From contig NZ_WNKF01000027.1 in NCBI RefSeq assembly GCF_010119225.1, forward strand, positions 1 to 42,132: DNA of 42,132 nucleotides, written 5' to 3'. The stretch is from Cyclobacterium roseum. Lineage in GTDB: Bacteria > Bacteroidota > Bacteroidia > Cytophagales > Cyclobacteriaceae. The notes beneath the pieces are model-generated. The model was given only the letters and a program-made list of their open reading frames with translations, was not told where the DNA came from and made no database searches. Shown here piece by piece: positions 31,705 through 39,357 of this stretch (within the stretch, counting starts at the first letter, position 1; every line of letters begins with the position of its first letter). Both the position numbers and the translations under genes were made by a program.

Positions 31705-32096
31705 AGAAGGATATTGAATTTCACCCGGTCACAGGAGTCAAGTTGGCCATTGCCAGGGAAAAGGATGCCGATGGATGGTCCGCCTACCTTATCAATAATA
31801 ACCTGATCGAGCTGACCACCATGCTGATTACCTCCCGGGCCTATGGAAAAATGGAGGGTAAGGAAAAAAAATCCTCCGTTTTAAGGCACATGATAGAACG
31901 GCTGGAACCCACTAGTTTTGCCCGGATTGAAGGGATTGACCCCGATCTTTTTGCGCTGACAAACGAATTTTGGATAAGTTATTATATTGTGGATCAGATT
32001 TTTGACAAAAAGTTTATCTTTGTAGCAGGCAGTATACAGGAAAATCACATGAGTTATATTCCTGAACTTGATTTGCACGGCATTGTACATACTTAA
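31701..32096 (+). CDS. Conserved hypothetical protein
   Basis: 131 residues from the ATG at 31701, which overlaps the lipB stop as ATGA; an upstream in-frame start at 31632 would lie inside lipB and is unlikely. No signal peptide or membrane segment, so cytoplasmic. Visible sequence: VTGVKLAIAREKDADGWSAYLINNNLIELTTMLITSRAYG and FWISYYIVDQIFDKKFIFVAGSI, suggesting a small alpha/beta fold. I do not recognise the family. Tight coupling to lipB and the 5-bp gap to the exonuclease gene show it is part of the operon. Confidence 0.75.
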   Translation: MKKDIEFHPVTGVKLAIAREKDADGWSAYLINNNLIELTTMLITSRAYGKMEGKEKKSSVLRHMIERLEPTSFARIEGIDPDLFALTNEFWISYYIVDQIFDKKFIFVAGSIQENHMSYIPELDLHGIVHT

Positions 32097-32101
32097 CCCA
32101 T

Positions 32102-32857
32102 ATGGCTGATTTTTTTGAACACCTAAACGATATTCTGTTTTTGGATCTGGAAACCATTTCGGGAGCCAAAAGCCTGGAGGAACTTCCTCCCCGAATGCAG
32201 GAGGAGTGGAAGAAAAAGGCCCGGTTTATCCCCGGGCAGGAGGAAAAAGAGCCGGGGGATTTGTATTTCGAAAAAGCGGGTATCTATGCCGAATTTGGTC
32301 AAATTATATGTATTGGCGTGGGCTATTTCACCTATCGCAAAGAGGAGGACCTGCTTCAGTACCGTACCAAATCTTTTGCTGCTGAAACAGAACATGAAAT
32401 GCTTTGGGCATTCCGGGAGCTTCTTTGCAAAAGGGACTGGACCCTTTGTGCGCATAATGGCAAAGAATTTGATATCCCTTATTTGTGCAGGCGCATGCTG
32501 ATCAACCAATTGCCCTTGCCGGAGGTGCTGCAACTTGCTGGTAAACGCCCCTGGGAAATCCGCCACCTGGACACTTTGGAGCTGTGGAAGTTTGGAGACT
32601 ACAAGCATTACACGCGCCTGGATCTGCTTGCAGCACTGTTTGACATCCCCAGTTCCAAGGACGGCATCGATGGTAGTGGTGTCAATGCCGCCTACTATGC
32701 CGACAATGACCTACCCGCTATCCGCCACTATTGCCTTCGGGATGTAGCGGTTACGGCACGAATCTACCTGGCCTATCAGGGGCTTCCGGGGAATTTGGAA
32801 TTTGAAACCATCAATCTGGATCTGGAGGAACCACCGGAAACACAAAGCCCGGAATAG
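32102..32857 (+). CDS. Predicted 3'-5' exonuclease, DNA polymerase B-like (DEDD superfamily)
   Basis: A 251-residue protein. Exo I motif: LFLDLETISGAK (Asp and Glu metal ligands). Exo II: LCAHNGKEFDIPYLCRRM (N...FD). Exo III: HYCLRDVAVTARIYL (D). Spacing and sequence match the PF10108-type exonucleases related to the proofreading domain of family B polymerases. It likely degrades DNA or RNA from the 3' end, substrate unknown. Its position just before RNase R in the same operon is compatible with a nucleic-acid processing role. Confidence 0.82.
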   Translation: MADFFEHLNDILFLDLETISGAKSLEELPPRMQEEWKKKARFIPGQEEKEPGDLYFEKAGIYAEFGQIICIGVGYFTYRKEEDLLQYRTKSFAAETEHEMLWAFRELLCKRDWTLCAHNGKEFDIPYLCRRMLINQLPLPEVLQLAGKRPWEIRHLDTLELWKFGDYKHYTRLDLLAALFDIPSSKDGIDGSGVNAAYYADNDLPAIRHYCLRDVAVTARIYLAYQGLPGNLEFETINLDLEEPPETQSPE

Positions 32858-32900
32858 TTTAAAATAAATATCCGTACCTTTAATGCATTAAATTACTTTT

Positions 32901-35078
32901 ATGGGAAGAAATTCAGGAAGAAAAAAATCAGGTTTCAAAAATAAGAAGGAAAATCCTACCGGATTGCCAAAGGTAAAACACCAACTAACGCAATTTTTAG
33001 ATAGCCATTTCGGGGAAGAATTTGCCGTAAAACAATTGATTAAAAAATTGTCGCTGCGGGATGCTACCGCCAAAAAATCATTGGACGAAGCCTTACAGGA
33101 ATTGGTGGCCTCCGGAAGCATATCCAAAAGCCCCCGAAACCTCTATTCTTCAGCGGCCGATCCCGAATTCATCATTGGTGAAGTAGATTTTGTCAATGCG
33201 CGCTTTGCTTTCATCATTCCGGAGGATCAGGAAAAAAAAGAAAATGACATCCTGGTAAAGGAGGCAGACCTCAAAACCGCCTTGGATGGAGACAAAGTAC
33301 GTGTGATGATTTTGCCCCATAAGGGCCGTGGTAATAAGCGAGAAGGAAAAGTGCTGGAAATCACGGAACGGAATCGGGATGAATTTGTCGGCAGGGTGGA
33401 AATTTCGCCACGGTTTGCGTTCGTGGTCCCGGATTTCAAAAAGATGCATCAGGATATTTTTGTAAAAAAATCAGACCTGATCGGCGCTCAACATAATCAG
33501 AAGGTGGTCGTCAAACTGACCGATTGGAAGGAAGGAGACAAAAGCCCTACCGGCAAAATTATTCGCGTACTGGGAGAAGCCGGTGACCACGAGGTGGAAA
33601 TTCATTCCATTATGGCAGAATTCGGACTTCCTTTTGAATACCCGGAGGAGTCCATTGCGGAAGCCGATGCGATACCAGACAGTATTCCCTCCCGGGAACT
33701 GGAAAAAAGAAGGGATTTCAGGGCGGTTGATACCTTTACCATCGACCCGGCCGATGCCAAAGATTTTGACGATGCGATATCCTTTCGCTATCTGAAAAAC
33801 GGAAACATGGAAATCGGCGTGCACATCGCTGATGTCAGCCACTATGTCACGCCCAAATCCATCATGGAAAAAGAGGCCTACGACCGGGCCACCTCCGTGT
33901 ACCTGGTGGACCGGACCATTCCCATGCTGCCCGAGCGGCTAAGCAATGGCCTCTGTTCCCTGCGACCTAATGAGGATAAACTCACCTTTTCCTGTGTCTT
34001 TGAAATAGACAATGAAGCCCAGGTGAAGGATTTTTGGATCGGGCGCACCGTTATTCATTCCGACCGTAGGTTTAGCTATGAAGAAGCCCAGGAAAACATG
34101 GATCAGGGCAAGGGAGAATTTGCCGATGAACTGATCAAGATCAACACCCTCGCCAAAAAGCTCCGGCAAGAAAGATTTCGGAAAGGAGCCATTAACTTTG
34201 AAACGGTAGAAGTTAAGTTCAAGCTGGACGAAAAAGGCACTCCCGTCGGCCTACTGATCAAGGAGCGAAAAGACGTACACAAGCTGATCGAAGAGTTTAT
34301 GTTGCTGGCAAACAAAACCGTGGCAGAATTCATTTATGATAAAAACAAAGGGAAAAGCACCTTTGTTTATCGGATTCATGATTACCCTGACCTGGAGAAA
34401 CTCAACACCTTTGCTAATTTTGCGAGAAAATTCGGTCATGACCTAAAAATCAGTGATGAAAAAAAAGTAGCCAACAGCCTGAACAAGCTGATGGATGAAA
34501 TCGTTGGTAAGCCTGAACAAAATGTATTGGAACAATTAGCTATCCGAAGCATGGCCAAGGCTAAATACACCACCGAACCGAAACTCCATTTTGGACTTGC
34601 TTTCCCCCATTACACGCATTTCACCTCCCCGATCCGGCGGTATCCGGATTTGATGGTACACCGCCTCTTGCAACATTACCTGGACGGGGGAAAACCACCG
34701 GAAAACCAGGCATGGGAAGAAAAATGCCTGCATGCTTCGGAACGAGAAAAACGGGCTTCCGATGCAGAAAGGGCCAGCATAAAGTACAAACAAGTGGAAT
34801 ACATGAAACTGGCAGAGGTAAAGGATTACGAGGGGATCGTCACCGGGATCACCGAATGGGGCGTTTACGTGGAAATCACCGAAACCAAATGCGAAGGAAT
34901 GGTTCGCGTGCAGGACATGACAGACGACTATTATGATTTTGATGAAAAGAACATGCGTCTGATTGGGTCCAAAAACAAAAAAATCATTACGCTGGGAGAC
35001 AAGGTCATGGTTCGTGTTACCCGAACCGACATTGACCGCAGAACCATAGACCTGGAATTTGTCAACGATGATAAATGA
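32901..35078 (+). CDS. rnr: Ribonuclease R
   Basis: A 725-residue 3'-5' exoribonuclease of the RNB family. Order: winged-helix-like N-terminus (residues 25-70), cold-shock domains (about 75-235), the RNB catalytic domain opening with FTIDPADAKDFDDAISF, which contains the clustered catalytic aspartates, and a C-terminal S1 domain (YEGIVTGITEWGVYVEI). A lysine-rich N-terminus (GRKKSGFKNKKE) suits RNA binding. It degrades structured RNA and takes part in rRNA quality control. The prenyl synthase gene starts 11 bp before its end. Confidence 0.96.
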   Translation: MGRNSGRKKSGFKNKKENPTGLPKVKHQLTQFLDSHFGEEFAVKQLIKKLSLRDATAKKSLDEALQELVASGSISKSPRNLYSSAADPEFIIGEVDFVNARFAFIIPEDQEKKENDILVKEADLKTALDGDKVRVMILPHKGRGNKREGKVLEITERNRDEFVGRVEISPRFAFVVPDFKKMHQDIFVKKSDLIGAQHNQKVVVKLTDWKEGDKSPTGKIIRVLGEAGDHEVEIHSIMAEFGLPFEYPEESIAEADAIPDSIPSRELEKRRDFRAVDTFTIDPADAKDFDDAISFRYLKNGNMEIGVHIADVSHYVTPKSIMEKEAYDRATSVYLVDRTIPMLPERLSNGLCSLRPNEDKLTFSCVFEIDNEAQVKDFWIGRTVIHSDRRFSYEEAQENMDQGKGEFADELIKINTLAKKLRQERFRKGAINFETVEVKFKLDEKGTPVGLLIKERKDVHKLIEEFMLLANKTVAEFIYDKNKGKSTFVYRIHDYPDLEKLNTFANFARKFGHDLKISDEKKVANSLNKLMDEIVGKPEQNVLEQLAIRSMAKAKYTTEPKLHFGLAFPHYTHFTSPIRRYPDLMVHRLLQHYLDGGKPPENQAWEEKCLHASEREKRASDAERASIKYKQVEYMKLAEVKDYEGIVTGITEWGVYVEITETKCEGMVRVQDMTDDYYDFDEKNMRLIGSKNKKIITLGDKVMVRVTRTDIDRRTIDLEFVNDDK

Positions 35079-36054
35079 AAAACAACTAGGGGAAATCAAA
35101 GACTCCCTGGAAGCGCATATACTACAACTCGAATTAAAGGGCCAGCCACCGGAATTATACGATCCCATTGACTATTTAATGCGTCTGGGAGGCAAACGAA
35201 TTCGACCGTTGCTGGCCTTGCTATCCTATGGATTGTATAAAGAGGATTACCAACGCATCCTAACCCCGGCATCCGCCATTGAAGTGTTCCATAACTTCAC
35301 CCTGATGCACGACGACATCATGGACAAGGCTCCCCTGCGTAGAGGCATGGCTACGGTCCATGAGAAGTGGAATGCCAATACGGCCATCTTATCAGGGGAT
35401 GTCATGCTGGTCAAAGCCTACGAATTATTGATGGATGTTTCGCCGGAGCACCTGCGCCAAAGCCTGGCACTTTTCAGCAAGACCGCAGCAGAGGTGTGTG
35501 AAGGGCAGCAACTGGACATGAATTTTGAACGTGTGGCACAGGTCTCGGAATCGGACTACCTGGATATGATCCGGTTGAAAACGGCGGTATTAATAGGATT
35601 TTCCCTACAATTAGGAGCCTTGCTGGCAGGTGCCCGTAAAGAAGATGTGCAGCATCTATATGATTTTGGTGTCAACATAGGCCTGGGGTTTCAATTAAAA
35701 GATGACCTGCTGGATGTATATGCCGATCAGGAAAAATTTGGAAAGCAGGTAGGAGGAGACATATTGGCCAATAAAAAAACGTACCTGCTCATCAAGGCCC
35801 AGGAGCTGGCCCGGGGTGAGGATAAAATAGAATTGGAGAAATGGCTACAGGCGACCGCTCCGGACCCGGACGAAAAGGTCCGTGCAGTGACGGCCCTCTA
35901 TGACCGGCTGAAGATTCGGGAGCACACGCTGGGTATAACGACTGATTTTTTTGAAAAGGGGTTTAGCCAACTCAGCATCCTAAAAGTACAAAGGCCCGAG
36001 GGACTGCAAGTTCTTTGGAACCTTACACGTAACCTGGCTAACCGCGAAAAATAA
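35068..36054 (+). CDS. Polyprenyl synthetase family protein
   Basis: 328 residues from ATG 35068 (a TTG at 35059 would add three). It overlaps rnr by 11 bp in the compact ATGATAAATGA arrangement, implying translational coupling. First Asp-rich motif: LMHDDIMDKAPLRRG (DDxxD); second: GFQLKDDLLDVYAD. It condenses isopentenyl diphosphate with allylic diphosphates; chain length cannot be fixed by eye (the residues before the first motif, FHNFTLMH, are bulky, suggesting a short- or medium-chain product). Products would feed quinone or carotenoid synthesis. Confidence 0.92.
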   Translation: MINEKQLGEIKDSLEAHILQLELKGQPPELYDPIDYLMRLGGKRIRPLLALLSYGLYKEDYQRILTPASAIEVFHNFTLMHDDIMDKAPLRRGMATVHEKWNANTAILSGDVMLVKAYELLMDVSPEHLRQSLALFSKTAAEVCEGQQLDMNFERVAQVSESDYLDMIRLKTAVLIGFSLQLGALLAGARKEDVQHLYDFGVNIGLGFQLKDDLLDVYADQEKFGKQVGGDILANKKTYLLIKAQELARGEDKIELEKWLQATAPDPDEKVRAVTALYDRLKIREHTLGITTDFFEKGFSQLSILKVQRPEGLQVLWNLTRNLANREK

Positions 36055-36059
36055 AACCC

Positions 36060-36689
36060 ATGGAGCTATCGCTAACGATCATTGTCATCGCCATCACTTG
36101 TCTGGTATCCTACTATGGCTGGAATAACCCTGGTTTTTTGCAAAACCAGCTATTTACTCCTTATCTGATACAGCGGAATAAATCCTACCAGCGGTTTATA
36201 ACTTCCGGCTTTGTCCACAAAGACGGCACCCATCTGCTTTTCAACATGTTTACCTTTTATTTTTTTGGAAATGTGGTAGAGCAATACCTGATGTATAAAT
36301 TTGGACAAGGTATGGGAGCCCTGGCATTTATCGGGTTTTACCTGCTGGCCATTGTCGTGGCGGATATCCCTACCTATCTTAAAGAAAAAGATAACCCCTC
36401 CTATCACGCCCTGGGGGCCTCGGGAGGAACTTCTGCTACCGTTTTTGCTAGTATTGTGCTAATGCCTCTATCTGACATTTGTATTTTTGGTATTTTCTGT
36501 CTTCCCGGGTTTATACTGGGGCTTTTGTTTTTAGGATATGCCTTTTACAAGGGAAAAATGGGCGACGATGCGATCAATCACGATGCCCACTTCTATGGGG
36601 CAGTATTTGGGATTGCCGTCATTGTATTGATCTCTCCTCAAAATGCCTTGTATTTTTGGGAAGAAATAAAAAGCTTCCGTTTGTTCTAA
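36060..36689 (+). CDS. Rhomboid-family intramembrane serine protease
   Basis: A 209-residue protein with about six membrane helices. The loop between helices 1 and 2 has the family's H-L-L-F-N-M-F segment; the catalytic serine is in GASGGTSA; the catalytic histidine is in NHDAHFYGAVFG. It starts 5 bp after the prenyl synthase stop, so it is the last gene of the run. Its stop codon lies in the loop of a strong bidirectional terminator. Substrates are unknown. Confidence 0.9.
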   Translation: MELSLTIIVIAITCLVSYYGWNNPGFLQNQLFTPYLIQRNKSYQRFITSGFVHKDGTHLLFNMFTFYFFGNVVEQYLMYKFGQGMGALAFIGFYLLAIVVADIPTYLKEKDNPSYHALGASGGTSATVFASIVLMPLSDICIFGIFCLPGFILGLLFLGYAFYKGKMGDDAINHDAHFYGAVFGIAVIVLISPQNALYFWEEIKSFRLF

Positions 36690-36701
36690 CGGAAGCTTTT
36701 T
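36668..36701. terminator. Bidirectional intrinsic terminator
   Basis: 14-bp perfect arms AAAAAGCTTCCGTT (36668-36681) and AACGGAAGCTTTTT (36688-36701) with a 6-nt loop. It serves the rhomboid operon on the plus strand and hpf on the minus strand. The rhomboid TAA is inside the loop/right arm. Confidence 0.92.
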
Positions 36702-36710
36702 GGAAAGGGA

Positions 36711-37019
36711 TTATTTGTTCTTCTTTAATTGCCGGACCAATTTATCCACTACGTCTTTCAATAAAGGAATCCAATGGTCTCCCTTATCTTCGGCGAATAC
36801 ATCCGGGCCAGGTATCCCTACCCGCATGCCTACCACATGCTTTGCCGTACCTCCATGTCCTTCGGTTTTGAAGTAAATGTCCACTGCATTGATATCCGGT
36901 GTGAATTTGGATAACTTGTCTATGGACGAGCGGATTTCCTCCTGCACCGAGCCATTGATGTCTAGATTTACCGACTGCACGTCGATCTTTATTCCTCTGT
37001 AATTTTCAGTGTAATTCAT
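36711..37019 (-). CDS. hpf: Ribosome hibernation-promoting factor, HPF/YfiA (RaiA) family, short form
   Basis: A 102-residue protein with the beta-alpha-beta-beta-beta-alpha layout of the S30AE family: IKIDVQSVNLDINGSVQEEIRSSIDKLSKF, then NAVDIYFKTEG, ending in a DLIVKKMKDVVDKL-like helix (LLKDVVDKLVRQLKKNK). It binds the decoding centre of idle ribosomes. Convergent with the rhomboid operon. Short length fits HPF or YfiA rather than the long form. Confidence 0.88.
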   Translation of the reverse strand: MNYTENYRGIKIDVQSVNLDINGSVQEEIRSSIDKLSKFTPDINAVDIYFKTEGHGGTAKHVVGMRVGIPGPDVFAEDKGDHWIPLLKDVVDKLVRQLKKNK

Positions 37020-37108
37020 GACAAAAACAAAATTTGAAACCGGTGGATTACCGGAAATAATATGAATGGTTTATTGGTGGTATATGCCTTTTACCAAGGA
37101 CCTATACA

Positions 37109-37135
37109 CAAAAAAAGGCCCCTAGCAGAGGCCTT
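37109..37135 (-). terminator. Intrinsic terminator of rplU-rpmA
   Basis: On the minus strand AAGGCC and GGCCTT form the stem, followed by a run of seven or more T. It lies 27 bp after the rpmA stop. Confidence 0.85.
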
Positions 37136-37161
37136 ACGTAATTTACTCCTCAAAAGGAATT

Positions 37162-37422
37162 TTATGCTTCACTGGGAAGTACATTCACGTAGGATCTTCC
37201 GTCGTGTTTCTTGGCAAAAGCCACTGTACCGGGAGTCAGCGCAAACAAGGTATGATCTTTTCCCAAACCTACGTTCAATCCGGGATGATGCTTTGTTCCT
37301 CTTTGCCTAACAATGATGTTGCCAGCTATAACTGACTCTCCACCAAATTTTTTCACTCCAAGCCGCTTGCTTTCTGATTCTCTTCCGTTTTTGGAACTAC
37401 CTACACCTTTCTTATGTGCCAT
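37162..37422 (-). CDS. rpmA: 50S ribosomal protein L27
   Basis: An 86-residue protein opening [20 protein letters not shown], followed by [28 protein letters not shown], the standard L27 sequence. Its N-terminal tail reaches the peptidyl-transferase centre. There is no N-terminal prepeptide of the kind removed by Prp protease in Firmicutes. Second gene of the rplU-rpmA operon; 34 bp separate the two genes. Confidence 0.98.
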   Translation of the reverse strand: MAHKKGVGSSKNGRESESKRLGVKKFGGESVIAGNIIVRQRGTKHHPGLNVGLGKDHTLFALTPGTVAFAKKHDGRSYVNVLPSEA

Positions 37423-37456
37423 AATTTTATTTGTTTAGAGTTTCCTGTTCGGATAC

Positions 37457-37768
37457 TTAAAGTACGATATCTTCGATTACGATTTTTGTATACTGCTGAC
37501 GGTGGCCGTTTTTCTTCTTGTAGCCTTTTCTCCGCTTTTTCTTGAAAACAATCACTTTGTCTCCCTTTACGTGATCGAGGATTTTCCCCGATACCTTGGC
37601 ACCTTCCAACAGGGGTGCGCCTACCGATACCGTACCGTTGTCATCTGCCAACAGCACCTGATCGAATTCTACGGAAGCGTCAACTTCACCTTGCATTTTG
37701 GGTGCAAAGATCTGCTGCTCTTTTGTTACTTTGAACTGCTTACCGGAAATGTTAACTATTGCGTACAT
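37457..37768 (-). CDS. rplU: 50S ribosomal protein L21
   Basis: 103 residues from the ATG at 37766-37768 (MYAIVNISGKQFKVTKEQQI), the usual L21 length and start. An in-frame upstream start would add 31 hydrophobic residues foreign to L21 and is rejected. The C-terminus has the basic VFKKKRRKGYKKKNGHRQ segment that binds 23S rRNA. A perfect -7 box lies about 40 bp upstream. Confidence 0.98.
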   Translation of the reverse strand: MYAIVNISGKQFKVTKEQQIFAPKMQGEVDASVEFDQVLLADDNGTVSVGAPLLEGAKVSGKILDHVKGDKVIVFKKKRRKGYKKKNGHRQQYTKIVIEDIVL

Positions 37769-37805
37769 AATAATTTGATAGATTACAATTATCAAAATTG
37801 AGGTG

Positions 37806-37813
37806 CAAATATA
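37806..37813 (-). promoter_or_regulatory. -7 box of rplU-rpmA
   Basis: On the minus strand TATATTTG matches TAnnTTTG perfectly, 37 bp upstream of the L21 start. The -33 element is weak. Confidence 0.5.
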
Positions 37814-38020
37814 AGAAAAAATCACAGATTCGTAAAATAATAACGAAATATTAATTACCAAAGCGCTGGCTTCTGACAGTAAGATGCCTGGAAAATAAAG
37901 AAAGCTGCATTTTTAGCGGTATGTATTTCGTATTTTATTTTACAAAATTCACAGTAATCGCTTATCTGTCTGTTTTTCAACAAGTAATCAAGCTAAGAGC
38001 GGGCTAAATTAAAAAATAAA

Positions 38021-38035
38021 TTGACCATTGGTCAA
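38021..38035. promoter_or_regulatory. Palindromic operator candidate 1
   Basis: TTGACCATTGGTCAA is a perfect palindrome (arms TTGACCA/TGGTCAA around T). Such sites are typical of TetR-type repressors. It lies 308 bp before the nrdB start. Confidence 0.5.
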
Positions 38036-38176
38036 AAAAAGAGTCGTTTTCGGGCTTTTTCAATTTGATTAAAATAATTTGAAAAAAGTTGGACCAACGA
38101 TTCAGGTCATTTTAGATTAAAGTTTTGATTTATTTTAACCTAATTATTTATCTGTATATTAGTGCATTATGTGTAT

Positions 38177-38191
38177 TTGACCATTAGTCAA
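38177..38191. promoter_or_regulatory. Palindromic operator candidate 2
   Basis: TTGACCATTAGTCAA differs from candidate 1 at one position. It lies 156 bp downstream of candidate 1, close to 15 helical turns. It overlaps TGTATTTG (38172-38179), which fits the -7 consensus at 7 of 8 positions, so a bound repressor could block that promoter. Confidence 0.5.
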
Positions 38192-38342
38192 TATTTAGGA
38201 CTTTGGCACTGTTTTGGGCTTTACTTTTTGAATTTTCTTGCCCATATTTGTTAAGGTGTTGTTACGAAAACGAACCATACCAAGTTAAAACGAACAAAAG
38301 GCACCTTAGCCATCTATTTAATTTAATAAACCAATTGGAGTA

Positions 38343-39326
38343 ATGAAGTCAGAACCAATATTAGAACAAGGAGATAACAGCCGTTTTGTCTTATTCCCCA
38401 TTCAGCACGATGACATTTGGGAATACTACAAAAAAGCCGAGGCTAGTTTTTGGACCGCGGAAGAGATCGATCTGGGTCAGGATTTCAATGACTGGAAAAA
38501 TCTAAGTGATAACGAAAGACACTTCATATCTCACGTTCTGGCCTTCTTTGCGGCTAGTGACGGAATTGTAAACGAAAATCTTGCTGAACATTTTGTGTCC
38601 GAGGTGCAGTACACCGAGGCCAAGTTTTTTTATGGTTTCCAAATAGCCATGGAAAACATACACAGCGAAACATACAGCTTACTTATTGACACCTACATCA
38701 AAAGCCCAGATGAACGGGATCGCTTATTTAATGCTATCGAGCACCTGGATTGCGTCAAAAAGAAGGCGGAGTGGGCTTTGAGATGGATTGATCAGGGAGA
38801 CTTTCACGAGCGGTTGATTGCCTTCGCTGCCGTAGAAGGTATTTTCTTCTCCGGTTCCTTCTGTTCTATTTTCTGGCTAAAGAAAAGAGGGCTGATGCCA
38901 GGGCTGACGTTTTCAAACGAACTGATATCACGGGATGAGGGATTGCATTGTGATTTTGCCTGTCACCTGTACACGAAGCACGTGGTTAACCGGTTACCTG
39001 AAGAAACCATCATCGGTATCATCAAGGATGCGGTGGAAATTGAAAAAGAATTCGTGACCGATGCATTACCGGTGAGGCTTATCGGAATGAATGCGGAACT
39101 AATGTGTCAGTATATAGAGTTTGTAGCCGACAGGCTGCTACAGGAATTGGACTGTCCCAAAGTTTGGAACAGTACCAATCCATTTGATTTCATGGACATG
39201 ATATCCCTGCAAGGAAAAACCAATTTCTTTGAGAAGCGGGTTGGGGATTATCAAAAAGCAGGCGTAATGAAAAACAAAGACGTCGCCAACGGTTCAGGGA
39301 AATTTTCCGTAGAAGAGGATTTTTGA
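38343..39326 (+). CDS. nrdB: Class Ia ribonucleoside-diphosphate reductase, small (beta) subunit
   Basis: A 327-residue diiron protein closest in style to eukaryotic R2. Metal ligands: Asp73, Glu104 and His107 in the segment [16 protein letters not shown], with further Glu/His in the later helices ([23 protein letters not shown]). The radical tyrosine is Tyr111 (H-S-E-T-Y), so this is a tyrosyl-radical enzyme and not a radical-lacking Ic type. It makes the radical used by NrdA to produce deoxynucleotides aerobically. It precedes nrdA by 31 bp, in an operon ending at 41777-41809. Confidence 0.96.
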   Translation: MKSEPILEQGDNSRFVLFPIQHDDIWEYYKKAEASFWTAEEIDLGQDFNDWKNLSDNERHFISHVLAFFAASDGIVNENLAEHFVSEVQYTEAKFFYGFQIAMENIHSETYSLLIDTYIKSPDERDRLFNAIEHLDCVKKKAEWALRWIDQGDFHERLIAFAAVEGIFFSGSFCSIFWLKKRGLMPGLTFSNELISRDEGLHCDFACHLYTKHVVNRLPEETIIGIIKDAVEIEKEFVTDALPVRLIGMNAELMCQYIEFVADRLLQELDCPKVWNSTNPFDFMDMISLQGKTNFFEKRVGDYQKAGVMKNKDVANGSGKFSVEEDF

Positions 39327-39357
39327 TACTTTTTAACCATTTTAATAACCAATCAGT

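Larger units (their letters stand above)
37862..38342. other. Long regulatory spacer upstream of nrdBA
   Basis: About 480 bp without a gene. It holds two 15-bp palindromes (38021-38035 and 38177-38191), a 9-bp direct repeat AAAACGAAC at 38267-38275 and 38287-38295 (spaced exactly 20 bp), and a possible leader stem TAAGGTG/CACCTTA. No regulator gene lies beside it. Confidence 0.6.

Noticed and set aside
37769-37861. A 31-residue N-terminal extension of L21
   Set aside because: The extension is hydrophobic, foreign to L21, and overlaps the predicted promoter; the internal ATG gives the standard protein.
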